Source: Nocardia macrotermitis
GTDB taxonomy: Bacteria; Actinomycetota; Actinomycetes; Mycobacteriales; Mycobacteriaceae
NCBI RefSeq assembly: GCF_009604405.1
Contig: NZ_WEGK01000004.1
Location: 1 to 64,000 of the forward strand
Direction: 5' to 3'
Length of the DNA stretch: 64,000 nucleotides
Positions within the stretch are counted from its first letter, which is position 1; each line of letters starts with the position of its first letter. A program made the position numbers and the translations under genes. Positions 19,316 to 30,686 of the stretch are shown here, one piece after another. Below the pieces are notes generated by a model, which saw only the letters and a program-made list of their open reading frames with translations, was not told where the DNA came from and ran no database searches.

Positions 19316-19886
19316 ACATTTCACCTGCCCTCGCCACTTGTGACTTCAGTTTCGCGAGCGCCCGGTGCTGAGCCACTCGCACCGCCCCCGCCGTACTGCC
19401 CACGGCGGTCGCGGTTTCTTCCGCTGACAAACCCATCACCAAGCGCAGGATCAGGATCTCCCGGTGCTTCTCCGGAAGCGTGGCCAGCAGAGTGTTCATC
19501 TGCCGTCCGGCCTCGGATTCGAGAGCTCGCTGTTCAGGCCCCTGGTCGGTGGATATGACATCTGGTACTTCGGCCATCGCGTCCGACTTGTTACGGGCGG
19601 CGTTGCGATGGGCGTCGGCGACCTTGTGCGAAGCGATTCCGTAGACGAAGGCCATGAAGGGCCGACCCTGATCCTGATAACGCGGCAGGGCGGTCATCAC
19701 GGCCAGGCACACCTCCTGCGCAACGTCATCCGCGGAAAGCTGTCCGCGTTCCGCGGAACCGATTCGCGCCCGGCAGTAGCGAACCACCAACGGACGTACG
19801 ATCTCCAATACCTGGGCCAGAGCCGAACGGTCGCCCTGCGCTGCGGCAGCGACGGCGGTGTCCAACTCCTCGCCCGTGTGCGTCAT
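19308..19886 (-). CDS. sigD: ECF RNA polymerase sigma factor SigD
   Basis: This 192-residue group IV sigma factor has region 2 (about 25-95, with DDVAQEVCLAVMTALPRYQD and PFMAFVYGIASHKVADAHR) and region 4 (about 125-185, LPEKHREILILRLVMGLSAE, then AVGSTAGAVRVAQHRALAKL). The ending GEMYG overlaps rsdA. Synteny with Rv3415c, rsdA and the DUF5319 gene supports SigD. The start ATG at 19886 has an AGGA about 12 bases upstream; the open frame extends far further but is a shadow of the next gene. Confidence 0.93.
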   Translation of the reverse strand: MTHTGEELDTAVAAAAQGDRSALAQVLEIVRPLVVRYCRARIGSAERGQLSADDVAQEVCLAVMTALPRYQDQGRPFMAFVYGIASHKVADAHRNAARNKSDAMAEVPDVISTDQGPEQRALESEAGRQMNTLLATLPEKHREILILRLVMGLSAEETATAVGSTAGAVRVAQHRALAKLKSQVARAGEMYG

Positions 19887-20007
19887 CGTCAGAGATATTC
19901 CTGGCGTTACAAGTGGCACGGCCTGTGTTTGACCTGTGCTTCCGCCGGTCGGCGGAACGAAACCAACAATAGCCGTTCCCCAGTCGTGGCTCGGCAACAC
20001 GGTGAAT

Positions 20008-20949
20008 CTACGGACCGCCGAGAACCCCGGTGGCCGAACGCAATCGACCGCCGCGCACGGCCAGTTCCGCGGCGCACTCTGCCGCTTCGGCCGCCGCGCG
20101 TGTTGCGGCGGAACCGGTTTCGACGCCACCGCGCAGCATCGCGCTCGCCCATCGCAGCGGCAGCAGACCGTGTTCGTCGCACTGCCGCGCGACGGTCGCC
20201 GCGAGTTCGGCGGAGCGATCGAGATCACCGTTCGCGGCGGCCGCGGCGGCCAGGAGTAGACGGGACTTGACCGAATGTCGCGTCGAGGCGTGGCGCTCGG
20301 CGATCGCCACGGCCGCGGCGGCCTGCTCGAGCGCGGATCGCTCGAGCAGGCCCGATCCGGGTGCGGCGAGGGCGGTCTCGGCGCTGACCCAGTGCCAGCG
20401 CAGCGTGGTCCGCCAGCCTCCGGAGGCGTCCAACGACCGTCGGCAACGTTCCAGCAGCCGGGCGGCGAGCGTCGGCCGGGCGGTGCCGAGCGCATCGGCG
20501 GCAAGTCCGGTCAGCGCATCACACACCGAATCCGTGTAAGTGACGGAGATCACGTCGGTGTCGATCACGCGATCATCGGGGCCGCTTCCGGCTGCCGCGC
20601 GCCACGCACCGGCCAGCGCCCGGCCGTCCAGTACGGCCGCCCGGGCATGCCAGCCGAGTTGCCGCAGCAGCGACGCCTCGGCGCTGTCCGCGAGCGAGCG
20701 CACTACCGAATTGCTGGTCAGCAGTGTCGAATCGGCGGCCAGCAGGCGGGTGCGGCGGAGTTCGGCGCGCGCGGCGGCGTAGCGACCCTGGCCGCCCAGC
20801 GCGACCGCGCGCAGCCACGATTCGGCGCCGTCGGCGGCCGTCGGCAATTCCGCGGTCGCCGCGCGCGGGTCGGCGCCGAAGGCCGCCGCGGCGAATAACG
20901 CGTGCCGCAGCCGGGATTCGGAACTGGGTTCGGGACTGAACTCGTGCAT
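20008..20949 (-). CDS. Rv3415c-like alpha-helical repeat protein
   Basis: This 313-residue protein is almost entirely helical and Ala/Arg/Leu-rich, with repeated patterns such as SWLRAVALGGQGRYAAARAE and LADSAEASLLRQLGWHARAA that resemble TPR-like helix pairs. No signal peptide or membrane segment is seen. Its position upstream of sigD and divergent from whiB3 matches M. tuberculosis Rv3415c, a conserved protein of unknown function. The gap to sigD is 121 bases, so co-transcription is possible. Confidence 0.8.
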   Translation of the reverse strand: MHEFSPEPSSESRLRHALFAAAAFGADPRAATAELPTAADGAESWLRAVALGGQGRYAAARAELRRTRLLAADSTLLTSNSVVRSLADSAEASLLRQLGWHARAAVLDGRALAGAWRAAAGSGPDDRVIDTDVISVTYTDSVCDALTGLAADALGTARPTLAARLLERCRRSLDASGGWRTTLRWHWVSAETALAAPGSGLLERSALEQAAAAVAIAERHASTRHSVKSRLLLAAAAAANGDLDRSAELAATVARQCDEHGLLPLRWASAMLRGGVETGSAATRAAAEAAECAAELAVRGGRLRSATGVLGGP

Positions 20950-21267
20950 CGCAGCACCCTATCGACAGACCTGTTCCGGTACATTTGCCGAACTCCCGGC
21001 AACCATCCGGCATGCGGAAAGCCTCGCGGGTGTTTCGATCTCGTAAAACTACCTCGCGCAATCACCTAGCACGCGCCTCGAAAGTTCGCATGCTTTTCGG
21101 GTAATTAACCTGCGCGCCCCGAAACGGCCATCCGAACGGGTATCGAAACCGGCAACCAGGCAGTTCAAACCATGATCTCGGTCACATCACACAGAACGCA
21201 CAGAGGGTGCGGAGAGGTTGCCGAAACCCAGCATTTCCATCAGGAAACTAGTGTTTACCTGCAGTTT

Positions 21268-21281
21268 TGTGAGCGCTCACA
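21268..21281. promoter_or_regulatory. perfect palindrome TGTGAGCGCTCACA (LacI-type operator)
   Basis: This 14-base perfect palindrome has the sequence of the symmetric core recognised by LacI-family repressors. It also contains the TGTGA/TCACA half-sites of CRP, but with 4 instead of 6 bases between them, so a LacI/GalR-type binder fits better. It lies about 340 bases upstream of whiB3. No LacI-family gene is in the window. Confidence 0.55.
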
Positions 21282-21405
21282 TGATTGCGCATCCACCACC
21301 CCGAACCACCGAACAGATCAGTATCTCGACAGGGAGCTGAAAAGTAAACAGCGCAGAGGTTAAATCTGCGATTCCCTCGATTTGAAATCCCCAATGTGGA
21401 AACTA

Positions 21406-21435
21406 TTGACTCGATTTGTTTGTCCGTCCTAACGT
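21406..21435 (+). promoter_or_regulatory. candidate promoter for whiB3
   Basis: TTGACT and TAACGT are separated by 18 bases. The -35 is close to consensus and the -10 is weaker. It would give a leader of about 180 bases before whiB3. Confidence 0.4.
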
Positions 21436-21621
21436 ACGACATCGCCGTCGTCGGCGCCTCACGAAAATGTGAGTGCCGCGAACTGCGATCGCCGGACCCC
21501 CGGCGACACGGTCCGAGCCCGATCTCGGCGAGGTCCCATCCGGCCGCGCCACGGGCCGGACAGACCGTTGCTACCGCACCGCTCGACAACGCCGACGAGC
21601 TCGCACCATAAGGAGTTCAGC

Positions 21622-21915
21622 ATGCCCATGCCCACTCACCTCCCTGGGCCTAACGCCGATGTCTGGGATTGGCAGATGCGCGGCTCGTGCCGCGGTGTGG
21701 ACTCCTCGGTGTTCTTCCATCCCGATGGCGAACGCGGCCGTGCCCGCACCCAGCGTGAGCTGCGTGCCAAGGAGATCTGCCGGAACTGCCCGGTGCTCAT
21801 GCAGTGCCGCAGCCACGCGCTGAAGGTCAGCGAGCCCTACGGCATCTGGGGCGGTCTGTCCGAGACCGAACGCGAGATGCACGCCCGCCGCAACCGCCGT
21901 CGCGTCGCGGTCTGA
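21622..21915 (+). CDS. whiB3: WhiB3 iron-sulfur regulator
   Basis: This 97-residue WhiB-family protein has the start MPMPTHLPGPNADVWDW and SSVFFHPDGERGRARTQRE segment characteristic of WhiB3. Four cysteines (23, 53, 56, 62; C-x29-C-x2-C-x5-C) bind a 4Fe-4S cluster. The GIWGG turn (about 75) and the basic C-terminus RRNRRRVAV are the sigma-binding and DNA-binding elements. In mycobacteria WhiB3 senses O2/NO and redox state and controls lipid synthesis. The start is fixed by AAGGAG 6 bases upstream. The order Rv3415c-whiB3 is conserved. Confidence 0.93.
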   Translation: MPMPTHLPGPNADVWDWQMRGSCRGVDSSVFFHPDGERGRARTQRELRAKEICRNCPVLMQCRSHALKVSEPYGIWGGLSETEREMHARRNRRRVAV

Positions 21916-22376
21916 GCCGCCCGCACGTCGTACCGTCGCGCCCTCGGCCGCGTCACCGAGGTCCGGCGAAAATTTCTCCCCATCCGTGGACGCGGGTGCG
22001 CCGAATGCCTAGCAAATACCCGGCCACTCGAGTTGACGGCCAGTGAGCAGCACGGACAAGCACCCGGAATATTCGGCTACCGCCGTGAGACCTGCGGTGC
22101 AGCGATCAGCAGCGTTGCCGCCCGAGATATTCGGCCAGCGCCGCCCGATTCAGCGGAAACGGTATGCGCAACCACGCAGCAGACCGAATCCACCAGAGCG
22201 AGTTCGACGTTGATCCACTGTGCGCGAAGACGGCGTTCCACAGATGTTCTCGGCGTGTCCGCGGCGTGTCTCGAGAAAAATTCTCCGCGTGCCGAGCGAT
22301 GTCCGAAAACCGCTGAGCCGCAGTCGGTTCTGCCGATACCCCAGCGCGGAGGAGGTCATAGCGGCAGGCTACGGTA
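21916..22376. other. intergenic region whiB3 / sigK-type gene
   Basis: About 460 bases with no firm gene. A 94-codon minus-strand frame (22106-22390) is discussed among the rejected items. No hairpin or named site was recognised. Confidence 0.5.
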
Positions 22377-23057
22377 GTGGCCGATGACACAGAATGGAGC
22401 GTTGTGACAACGCGGCCGTCGGCCGCAGAGGACGACTCGTTCCACCAAGCGTTTCGGGACGGGCGGGCGAACCCCCCCAGCGTGAACTCTGCGGTAACGG
22501 CGCGCGCAGCCGAAGGACTCGAACTGGCGGCACTGCTCGAACGGTGTGGGCTGGCCGACCAGCGGGCCTTCGCCGAACTGTACGACCGAACCTGTGCACG
22601 CGTATTCGGCCTGGTGCTGCGCGTTCTACACGATCCGGGTTACGCGGAGGAGACCACGCAGGAGGTCTATCTCCAGATCTGGCGTACCGCAGCCAATTTC
22701 GACCCGGCCAAGGGTTCCGCGGTCACCTGGCTGATGACGCTGGCACATCGCCGCGCCGTCGACCGGGTGCGTGCCGAACAGGCCCACGCGCTACGCGAAG
22801 TCGCCTACGGCGCAAGCACTCTCGGTAACGAGTTCGACGAGGTCACCGAGGAGGTCGGGCGGCGGCTGGAGCAGCAGGCCGTGCGCGCGGGCCTGGAGAC
22901 GCTGACTCCGACACAGCGGGAAGCGATTTCGCTGGCCTACTTCGGCGGACGCACGTACGCGGAGGTGGCCGCGCAACTCGGCGTAGGGTTACCGACGGTC
23001 AAATCTCGCATTCGCGACGGTCTGACCAGACTGAAGAAGAATTTGGGAGTGACGTGA
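22377..23057 (+). CDS. sigK: ECF sigma factor, SigK family
   Basis: This 226-residue sigma factor (217 if GTG at 22404 is used) has region 2 (about 50-120: FAELYDRTCARVFGLVLRVL, YAEETTQEVYLQIWR, GSAVTWLMTLAHRRAVDRVR) and region 4 (about 165-222: LTPTQREAISLAYFGGRTYA, LGVGLPTVKSRIRDGLTRLK). These match the SigK (ECF19) family, whose M. tuberculosis member controls secreted antigens and is held by RskA. The next gene starts one base after the stop and encodes only the RskA binding domain. The locus sits between whiB3 and groEL1, where sigK is not found in M. tuberculosis. Confidence 0.88.
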   Translation: MADDTEWSVVTTRPSAAEDDSFHQAFRDGRANPPSVNSAVTARAAEGLELAALLERCGLADQRAFAELYDRTCARVFGLVLRVLHDPGYAEETTQEVYLQIWRTAANFDPAKGSAVTWLMTLAHRRAVDRVRAEQAHALREVAYGASTLGNEFDEVTEEVGRRLEQQAVRAGLETLTPTQREAISLAYFGGRTYAEVAAQLGVGLPTVKSRIRDGLTRLKKNLGVT

Positions 23058-23058
23058 G

Positions 23059-23358
23059 ATGAACGAAAGCCAGATCGATCTCGCGCACATGGTCGCGCTC
23101 GGGTCGATCGGCGACGAGGACCAGCGCGCGGTGCGGGAGATCGCCGAAGCCGACGACCCGGCGCTGCGCGCGGACTTCGACACGGAAGTGCAGCTGAACC
23201 GACAAGCTCTCACCCTGTTCGCCTCGGCGTCGGCAACCCCACCGCCCGCCTCGCTGCGCGATCGCGTCCTGGACATGATCGCCGCGGCAGAGTCCGAAAG
23301 TTCCCCAGCGGCCCGCACACCGCGCAATGCGGTGCATCCGGGCTCCCCCACCGCCTGA
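23059..23358 (+). CDS. short anti-sigma-K-like protein (RskA N-domain only)
   Basis: This 99-residue protein matches the cytoplasmic sigma-binding domain of RskA (IDLAHMVALGSIGDEDQRAV, then FDTEVQLNRQALTLFASASA and PPASLRDRVLDMIAA). It stops before any membrane helix or periplasmic domain; full RskA proteins are about 230 residues with one membrane segment. The DNA beyond the stop shows no continuation in other frames, so it looks like a settled short form and not a fresh frameshift. It is translationally linked to sigK (one base between stop and ATG). It would act as a soluble anti-sigma factor. Confidence 0.75.
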   Translation: MNESQIDLAHMVALGSIGDEDQRAVREIAEADDPALRADFDTEVQLNRQALTLFASASATPPPASLRDRVLDMIAAAESESSPAARTPRNAVHPGSPTA

Positions 23359-23754
23359 CGATCGGTGTCCCGCCGCGCGCCAACCGAATCCGCGGCCGCG
23401 ATTCCCCGTATTCCGGATAAGTCCACGGGCCGTTCACATTCATGAATGATCGGAAACGGCCCACAATTCTGAATACTTGCGTTTCAAATACAATTTGCCG
23501 AAGTTCAACCGGATACGAAAACAGCCCGCCCACATCCGAAGACATGAGCGGACTGCTCGATAGCCGAAGCCGTCACCCGCTATTGCGTGACGCGTGTGCT
23601 CTCCCGGCCCCGCACGGAGCGAGCCTTCGAGCGACCGTTCGCGGCCGGCTCGCCGTTCGGCCCTCGAAGCGCATGGGCGAAGCCCGAGTCTCGAGGGCCG
23701 AACGGCGAGCCTTGGGGGCCGCGAACACGCCGTAGCGGAGCGGAGGCCAAAGGC
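23359..23754. other. intergenic region between anti-sigma gene and groEL1
   Basis: About 400 bases between convergent genes. The main content is a long inverted repeat at 23637-23726; nothing else was recognised. Confidence 0.6.
23637..23726. repeat. long inverted repeat (21-bp plus 10-bp arms)
   Basis: The inner arms 23647-23667 and 23691-23711 are 21 bases each and perfectly complementary (GGCTCGCCGTTCGGCCCTCG...). The outer arms GTTCGCGGCC (23637-23646) and GGCCGCGAAC (23717-23726) extend the stem after a 5-base asymmetry. It sits at the convergent end of the sigK and groEL1 transcripts and could terminate both. Confidence 0.85.
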
Positions 23755-25816
<2,062 letters not shown>

Positions 25817-26503
25817 GTTGAGCCCTCCACTTTCGGGGATTTCTACTCGTCCGGGGCTGTTCCCCGGACGCACGGTTTCGGTCGTGTGCCGACCCTGCCC
25901 GTAGCCCCGTCGTCGCGGGTGCCGGGACCCCAGTGCAGTGGTCGTGCTGGCAGCTGAGCAACTTCCAGCGGTGCCACCTAGCACTCTATACAGCAGAGTG
26001 CCAGCGCTCAAGGTTGGGTAGTGCTGATTCTTCGGCGACCCCGTACCGCCGCCCGCAACCCGCCGTATCGCGACACGTTGCGCGACACGCCGACGACTTT
26101 TCGGCGGAAACCCCCGATGACCCGGGACCTCACAGGTAACTCGAGTCACATCGTCAACACGGTAGCAATTGATCCGAGAAATCTGTAACGTTCGGATAAC
26201 GGAATGTGACACTATGGACGACGGCTCCGTGATGTTGCCGTGCCAACAAGATGTCGTACCGCCAAGCGGCCCCGTGCCGTCGGGAGGTACACCTCGGATG
26301 GTTCCACATCGTCACGCGATCCGTCGAGCGTTGTACCCAGTGCTTCACCCCGCGCGAGCCCTTGGCGCACACCGGACCCACGCCCACACCGACCACGGGC
26401 CCGGCCCGATCGGCTCGGGCCATCCGCCACCCACGCGGATGCCCGTGCCGCCCGCACCCGATGGTCGGCGACACGATGACCATCCGCTCGAAGGGAGGTG
26501 AAC
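25817..26503. other. divergent intergenic region groES / Hsp70-like gene
   Basis: About 690 bases that hold the groES leader, the CIRCE element and the unassigned promoter of the plus-strand Hsp70-like gene. No convincing small gene was found, although several frames stay open as in the rest of this GC-rich DNA. Confidence 0.55.
25978..26004 (-). promoter_or_regulatory. CIRCE element (HrcA operator)
   Basis: CTAGCACTC-N9-GAGTGCCAG fits the CIRCE consensus TTAGCACTC-N9-GAGTGCTAA with three end mismatches. On the minus strand a candidate promoter TTGAGC-N17-TAGAGT overlaps it, so HrcA bound here would block groES-groEL1 transcription. Confidence 0.88.
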
Positions 26504-28024
26504 ATGCGAACATCCCTCGGCATCTCCGCCGGGAACGAAGTGGTGTGTTCGGCGCTCGTCGCCACCGCACCCAACGGCGCTCAGGAATTCGACTACCGCA
26601 TCGTCTCCGCCGACGTCGCGCATTCGGATCTCGGCGATCTGGTGGCCTCCTCGATCGAGTTGATGACCACCCAGATGCCCCGCGAATTCGTGTACCCGCG
26701 CGGTGCGCACGCCGCCGGACCGGCGGTGACCCCCGGCGAACCGTTTCCCACCCCCGGCGCCATCGCGGTCGCCTACCGCGATCGCGAACAGGCCGTGGCG
26801 ATCCGCTCCGCCATCGGCCGTCAGCGCCGCGATGTGCAACTGATCCTGGAAAGCACCGCCGCACTCACCTATCTGCGCCACACCGGCCTGCTGGACAGGT
26901 ACGAGACGGTCGGCCTGATCGATCTCGGCTCCACCGGGATGACGGTCTCGGTGGCCGACGTCGCCGACGACGTGGTGCTGCACAGCGAGCGCACCGACGC
27001 CGTCAGCGGCAGCGCGATGGACGAGCTGATCTACCACCACCTGCTCGACTGTCACTTCCGGCGGCGCGGCACCCGGCCCAACCGCACCATGCTGCTCAAC
27101 CGCGCCCGCGCGGCCAAGGAGCATCTGTCCATCGCCCCGGCGGTCACCATCGACCACGTGGCGGGTCAGCCGCTCAAACTCACTCGCGCCGATTTCGAGG
27201 AGTTGACCGCGGATCTGCTGCACGAGGCGGCGGTCTTCGCGGCCGCGGTGTTCGATCGCGCGCCGAAATATCCGCGGGCGGTCACCGTCATCGGCGGCTG
27301 CGCCAATCTGGCCGCCGTGGTCAACGACCTCGGCGACCTGCTCGATCTGGTCGTCCTGAGCGTGCCCGAGCCCGAGGCCGCGACCGCGAAAGGCGCTGCG
27401 CTGGTTGCCGATTCGGCGCAGCCGTCGGCGTTCCCGGTGATCAGCCTCGGCTCCGACGCGAAGCCCGGCACCTTCACCAAACTCGTCGGCACCCTCGCGG
27501 GCGTGGTCGTGGTGCTGGGTCTGGTGGTCGGTTACGGCGTCAAGGAACTCGTCCCCACCGCCGACAACAACGACGTCACCCCGGCCGGTACGAGTCACAC
27601 CGCAGATCTCCCCAGTACCACCACCGCACCGTCGACGACGACGGCCCCGACCACCTCGAACACCCCGGCCGATCAGACCGTGCCCGGCCGGCACACCGCC
27701 GCCACCACGATTCCGTCCACAGCGGACACCAGCAGCCAGTCCAGCAGCGCGCCGAGCGCCACCCCGGCGACCACCGGCGTGCCGCTGCGCCCGGATCCGG
27801 GCCTGCCGTCCATCCCGCTGCCGGATCTGCCGCACCTGTTCGGCCCGCTGCTGGGCACCACCACACCCCAGCCCACCGTGCCGAGCAGTGTCCCCGGCAC
27901 CACGCCCACCTCGAACGGCACATCCACCCCGACCAGCACCGCCCCGACGCCGAGTCGCGGCCCGCACCTGCCGCGCGCCGACACCGGTTCGGCCGCGCGA
28001 GCCACCCTCCACCCCGCCGAATAG
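26504..28024 (+). CDS. membrane-bound Hsp70-like actin-fold protein
   Basis: This 506-residue protein starts at ATG 26504, 5 bases after AGGGAGG; a GTG two codons earlier is the alternative. Residues 1-310 form an actin/Hsp70 ATPase-like domain: LGISAGNEVVCSAL (phosphate 1 position, degenerate), VQLILESTAALTYLRHTGLL, VGLIDLGSTGMTVSV (phosphate 2) and VTVIGGCANLAAV (adenosine motif). One membrane segment follows (about 323-343, TLAGVVVVLGLVVGYGVKEL) and then a long Thr/Pro/Ser-rich outer tail (about 350-506). The degenerate first motif makes normal Hsp70 cycling uncertain. Similar membrane actin-fold proteins in mycobacteria act at the cell envelope. The partner is unknown. Confidence 0.8.
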   Translation: MRTSLGISAGNEVVCSALVATAPNGAQEFDYRIVSADVAHSDLGDLVASSIELMTTQMPREFVYPRGAHAAGPAVTPGEPFPTPGAIAVAYRDREQAVAIRSAIGRQRRDVQLILESTAALTYLRHTGLLDRYETVGLIDLGSTGMTVSVADVADDVVLHSERTDAVSGSAMDELIYHHLLDCHFRRRGTRPNRTMLLNRARAAKEHLSIAPAVTIDHVAGQPLKLTRADFEELTADLLHEAAVFAAAVFDRAPKYPRAVTVIGGCANLAAVVNDLGDLLDLVVLSVPEPEAATAKGAALVADSAQPSAFPVISLGSDAKPGTFTKLVGTLAGVVVVLGLVVGYGVKELVPTADNNDVTPAGTSHTADLPSTTTAPSTTTAPTTSNTPADQTVPGRHTAATTIPSTADTSSQSSSAPSATPATTGVPLRPDPGLPSIPLPDLPHLFGPLLGTTTPQPTVPSSVPGTTPTSNGTSTPTSTAPTPSRGPHLPRADTGSAARATLHPAE

Positions 28025-28054
28025 CGTCCGAAGTTCCACCGGCCGAGCGTCTTT

Positions 28055-28084
28055 CGATGTCGTGATCGTCCGATTGCGACATCG
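28055..28084. terminator. possible hairpin after the Hsp70-like gene
   Basis: The 8-bp arms CGATGTCG / CGACATCG are separated by 14 bases, 31 bases after the stop codon. There is no U run, so this is a weak call. Confidence 0.35.
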
Positions 28085-28156
28085 GCGTGAATAGTCCCTG
28101 TACAGAGAGTGCGGTCCGGGTTCGGCGGGGTTCACCTGCCGTATGCTGGCGCGGTC

Positions 28157-29350
28157 ATGCGCATGGGAACAGTTCGCCGGATCGTCGTGGCCGTCGTCGT
28201 GACGAGTACCGCGGCGGTGGCGAGCGCCTGTGGGCACGGCGGACCCGCGACACCGACTCAGCAGATCATCGACGTGTCCGCGAACGCCTGCGGTGCGGGG
28301 TGGACCGATCCGCACACCGGTCAGCAGACCCTGTACTTCCGCAATACCGGTTCCAATCCCGCGACCGTCGACCTCGTCGACGTGCACACCGGCGCGATCG
28401 CCGCGGAGGTGCCCGACATCGGGCCGAACACCACCCGCGACATGCGCGTCGACATCGGCGGCGGCACCTTCGCATTCCGTTGCGCCACAGCGGGTTCGAG
28501 CAACGCGATGAGCACCGGGCCCAGCGTCACGCTCGCCGGACCGGCCGCGGCCTCGTCGATCCCGCCGGTCACCCCCGAGGATCTGTACGGGCCGGACAAG
28601 CAGTACGTGGACTACGTCGCGGCGGGGCTGACCCGGCTGGCCGCGGACACCGACATCCTGCGCGACACCGTCGCCGGGGGTGATCTCGCCACCGCCCGAA
28701 CCGCTTGGTTGACCGCGCATCTGGATTACGAACGGCTCGGCGCGGCCTACGACGCGTTCGGCGATTACGACGGCAAACTCGACGGCCGCACCGACGGTCT
28801 GCCCGGCGGCGTCGCCGATCCGGACTTCACCGGCTTCCATCGGGTGGAATACGGCCTGTGGCACGGCGAATCGCTCGCGGCGCTGGCCGGACCCACCGGT
28901 CAACTGGCCACCGATGTGCACGGACTGGTCGCGGATTTCCCGAACATCCAGGTCCCGCTGCTGGATCTGGGCCTGCGCACGCACGAAATCCTGGAGAACA
29001 CCCTGCAATTCGAGATGACCGGCGACGCGGACTACGGCAGCGGCAGCTCGCTGGCCACGGCCGTGGCCAATATCGCGGGCACCCGGGAGTTGCTCACCGT
29101 GCTGGATCCGGTGCTGCGCACCCGTTACCAGCAGCTGCCGCGGGTGACCACGTGGCTGAACCGTTTCGAAACCCAGCTCGAAACCCATCATCTCGGCGCG
29201 ACGGCGGGTAATCCGGCCAGCGGCGCCTGGACCGCGGTGTCCGCGCTGAGCCGGCCGGATCGCGAGCAGCTCAACGGCACCCTGAGCCAGCTGCTGGAAT
29301 ACCTCGCCCCGATCGCGACCATCTGCAAACCCCGAAAGACGTTCCAGTGA
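28157..29350 (+). CDS. efeO: EfeO iron-uptake lipoprotein
   Basis: This 397-residue exported lipoprotein has a signal peptide ending in the lipobox ASAC (Cys25). A cupredoxin-like domain (about 36-128) has the usual FRCA end, and an imelysin (M75) domain (about 140-395) carries the metal motif HRVE (His227, Glu230). EfeO delivers iron to the EfeU permease. Its stop overlaps the efeB start (GTGA), so the pair is one operon. An efeU permease gene, normally upstream, is not in the window; an Hsp70-like gene occupies that place. A longer frame to 28109 is less likely because it delays the signal peptide. Confidence 0.92.
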   Translation: MRMGTVRRIVVAVVVTSTAAVASACGHGGPATPTQQIIDVSANACGAGWTDPHTGQQTLYFRNTGSNPATVDLVDVHTGAIAAEVPDIGPNTTRDMRVDIGGGTFAFRCATAGSSNAMSTGPSVTLAGPAAASSIPPVTPEDLYGPDKQYVDYVAAGLTRLAADTDILRDTVAGGDLATARTAWLTAHLDYERLGAAYDAFGDYDGKLDGRTDGLPGGVADPDFTGFHRVEYGLWHGESLAALAGPTGQLATDVHGLVADFPNIQVPLLDLGLRTHEILENTLQFEMTGDADYGSGSSLATAVANIAGTRELLTVLDPVLRTRYQQLPRVTTWLNRFETQLETHHLGATAGNPASGAWTAVSALSRPDREQLNGTLSQLLEYLAPIATICKPRKTFQ

Positions 29351-30567
29351 CCGCGAATCCGTCGTCGAATCGACGTTCCTTCCTGCGTGGCGCGATGGCC
29401 GCGGGCGTCGGCGGCGCGGTGACCACGGCCTCGGCGGTCGCCCCCGCCGCACTGCACACGATTCCCGCCGCGCGGGCGGTGCCGCCGTTCCACGGGATCC
29501 ACCAGGCCGGGGTCGCCGATCCGCCCCCGGACGGCGCGCAGGGCATCACGGCGTCGTTCGATGTGATCGCCGAGAATCCGGCCGAGCTGACCGACCTGTT
29601 CCGCATCCTCACCGAACGCGCCCGCCTGCTCGCCGCCGGTGGGCCGCCGGCCGCGGTCGGTATCACCGCACCGCCCGCCGACAACGGTGTGCTCGGTCCG
29701 GACCTGCCGGAAAACGGGCCGGTGATCACCGTCGGCGTCGGCGCGAGCCTGTTCGACGAGCGGTACGGGCTGTCCGGGAAGCGGCCCGCCGGGCTGACGG
29801 CGATGCCGATGTTCCCCAACGACAACCTACGTCCGGCCTGGTGCCACGGCGATCTGAGCCTGCAACTCACCGCGGCCGACGCCGACGTCTGCGTGCACGC
29901 GTTGCGCGACATCACCCGCGCGACCCGGGGCGCGATGCAGCCGCGCTGGCGGATGAACGGGTTCGTGAGCCCGCCCCGACCGAGCGGGACGCCGCGAAAT
30001 CTGTTCGGCTTCAAGGACGGTATCGCCAATCCGGGCAGCGTCGATTTCGGACGTCTGGTGTGGGCCGGGACCGGGGAACCCGCGTGGGCGGCCGGAGGCA
30101 CCTATCAGGTGATCCGGCTGATCCGGATGCTCGTGGAATTCTGGGACCGGGTCGCGATCACCGAGCAGGAGAACATGTTCGGCCGGGTGCGCGATACCGG
30201 CGCGCCGCTGAGCGGAAATCACGAGAGCGATCTGCCGGACTACAGCGACGATCCCACCGGACTGGTCATCCCGCTCAATGCCCATATCCGCCTGGCCAAT
30301 CCGCGCACCCCGGACTCCGCGGGCAGTCAGATCCTGCGCCGCAGTTTCAATTACGACCGCGGCAACGACGACGCCGGAAATCTCGATCAGGGCCTGATCT
30401 TCCAGTGCTATCAACGAGATCCGCACGCGCAGTTCGAGGTCGTGCAGCGGCGATTGCTGGACGAACCGCTGGTCGACTACATCTCACCGTTCGGCGGCGG
30501 ATATTTCTTCGTACTACCGGGGGTGCGCGACGCGGCGGACTTCTACGCGCGGGCGCTGCTGACATGA
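29347..30567 (+). CDS. efeB: EfeB, Tat-exported Dyp-type heme peroxidase
   Basis: This 406-residue secreted peroxidase starts at GTG overlapping the efeO stop by 4 bases. The Tat signal [15 protein letters not shown] (twin Arg 9/10) exports it folded. Dyp motifs are [10 protein letters not shown] with catalytic Asp224, the proximal heme ligand His313 in [10 protein letters not shown] and ILRRSFNYD. The C-terminal [16 protein letters not shown] closes the fold. In the EfeUOB system it oxidises Fe(II) or releases iron from heme. Confidence 0.93.
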   Translation: MTANPSSNRRSFLRGAMAAGVGGAVTTASAVAPAALHTIPAARAVPPFHGIHQAGVADPPPDGAQGITASFDVIAENPAELTDLFRILTERARLLAAGGPPAAVGITAPPADNGVLGPDLPENGPVITVGVGASLFDERYGLSGKRPAGLTAMPMFPNDNLRPAWCHGDLSLQLTAADADVCVHALRDITRATRGAMQPRWRMNGFVSPPRPSGTPRNLFGFKDGIANPGSVDFGRLVWAGTGEPAWAAGGTYQVIRLIRMLVEFWDRVAITEQENMFGRVRDTGAPLSGNHESDLPDYSDDPTGLVIPLNAHIRLANPRTPDSAGSQILRRSFNYDRGNDDAGNLDQGLIFQCYQRDPHAQFEVVQRRLLDEPLVDYISPFGGGYFFVLPGVRDAADFYARALLT

Positions 30568-30686
30568 GGCGGATCTTCCATCCGACAAACGCATGTCGCC
30601 CTGTGTTCACCCCTGAGAAATCTCCGCTCGTGACTATCGTGTGACTTCGCAATGAGCGGCGAATCGGGATCGACCCAGGAGGATAC

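Larger units (their letters stand above)
20950..21621. other. long divergent intergenic region upstream of whiB3
   Basis: About 670 bases, more AT-rich than the neighbours. It holds a perfect LacI-type palindrome (21268-21281) and a candidate promoter (21406-21435). No open frame has coding character. It serves the Rv3415c-like gene to the left and whiB3 to the right. Confidence 0.6.

Noticed and set aside
21175..21195. CRP site near TGATCTCGGTCACA upstream of whiB3
   Set aside because: Only one half-site is good; the nearby perfect palindrome with a 4-base centre does not have CRP spacing.
22106..22390. 94-codon minus-strand frame divergent from sigK
   Set aside because: No family, no ribosome binding site, mixed codon use, and its start overlaps the sigK start region. 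It could be a real small gene but cannot be supported.
26345..29452. 1035-codon open frame on the minus strand
   Set aside because: It is antisense to the Hsp70-like and efeO genes, has extreme Arg/Gly/His composition and no domain; it is a shadow of GC-rich codon use.
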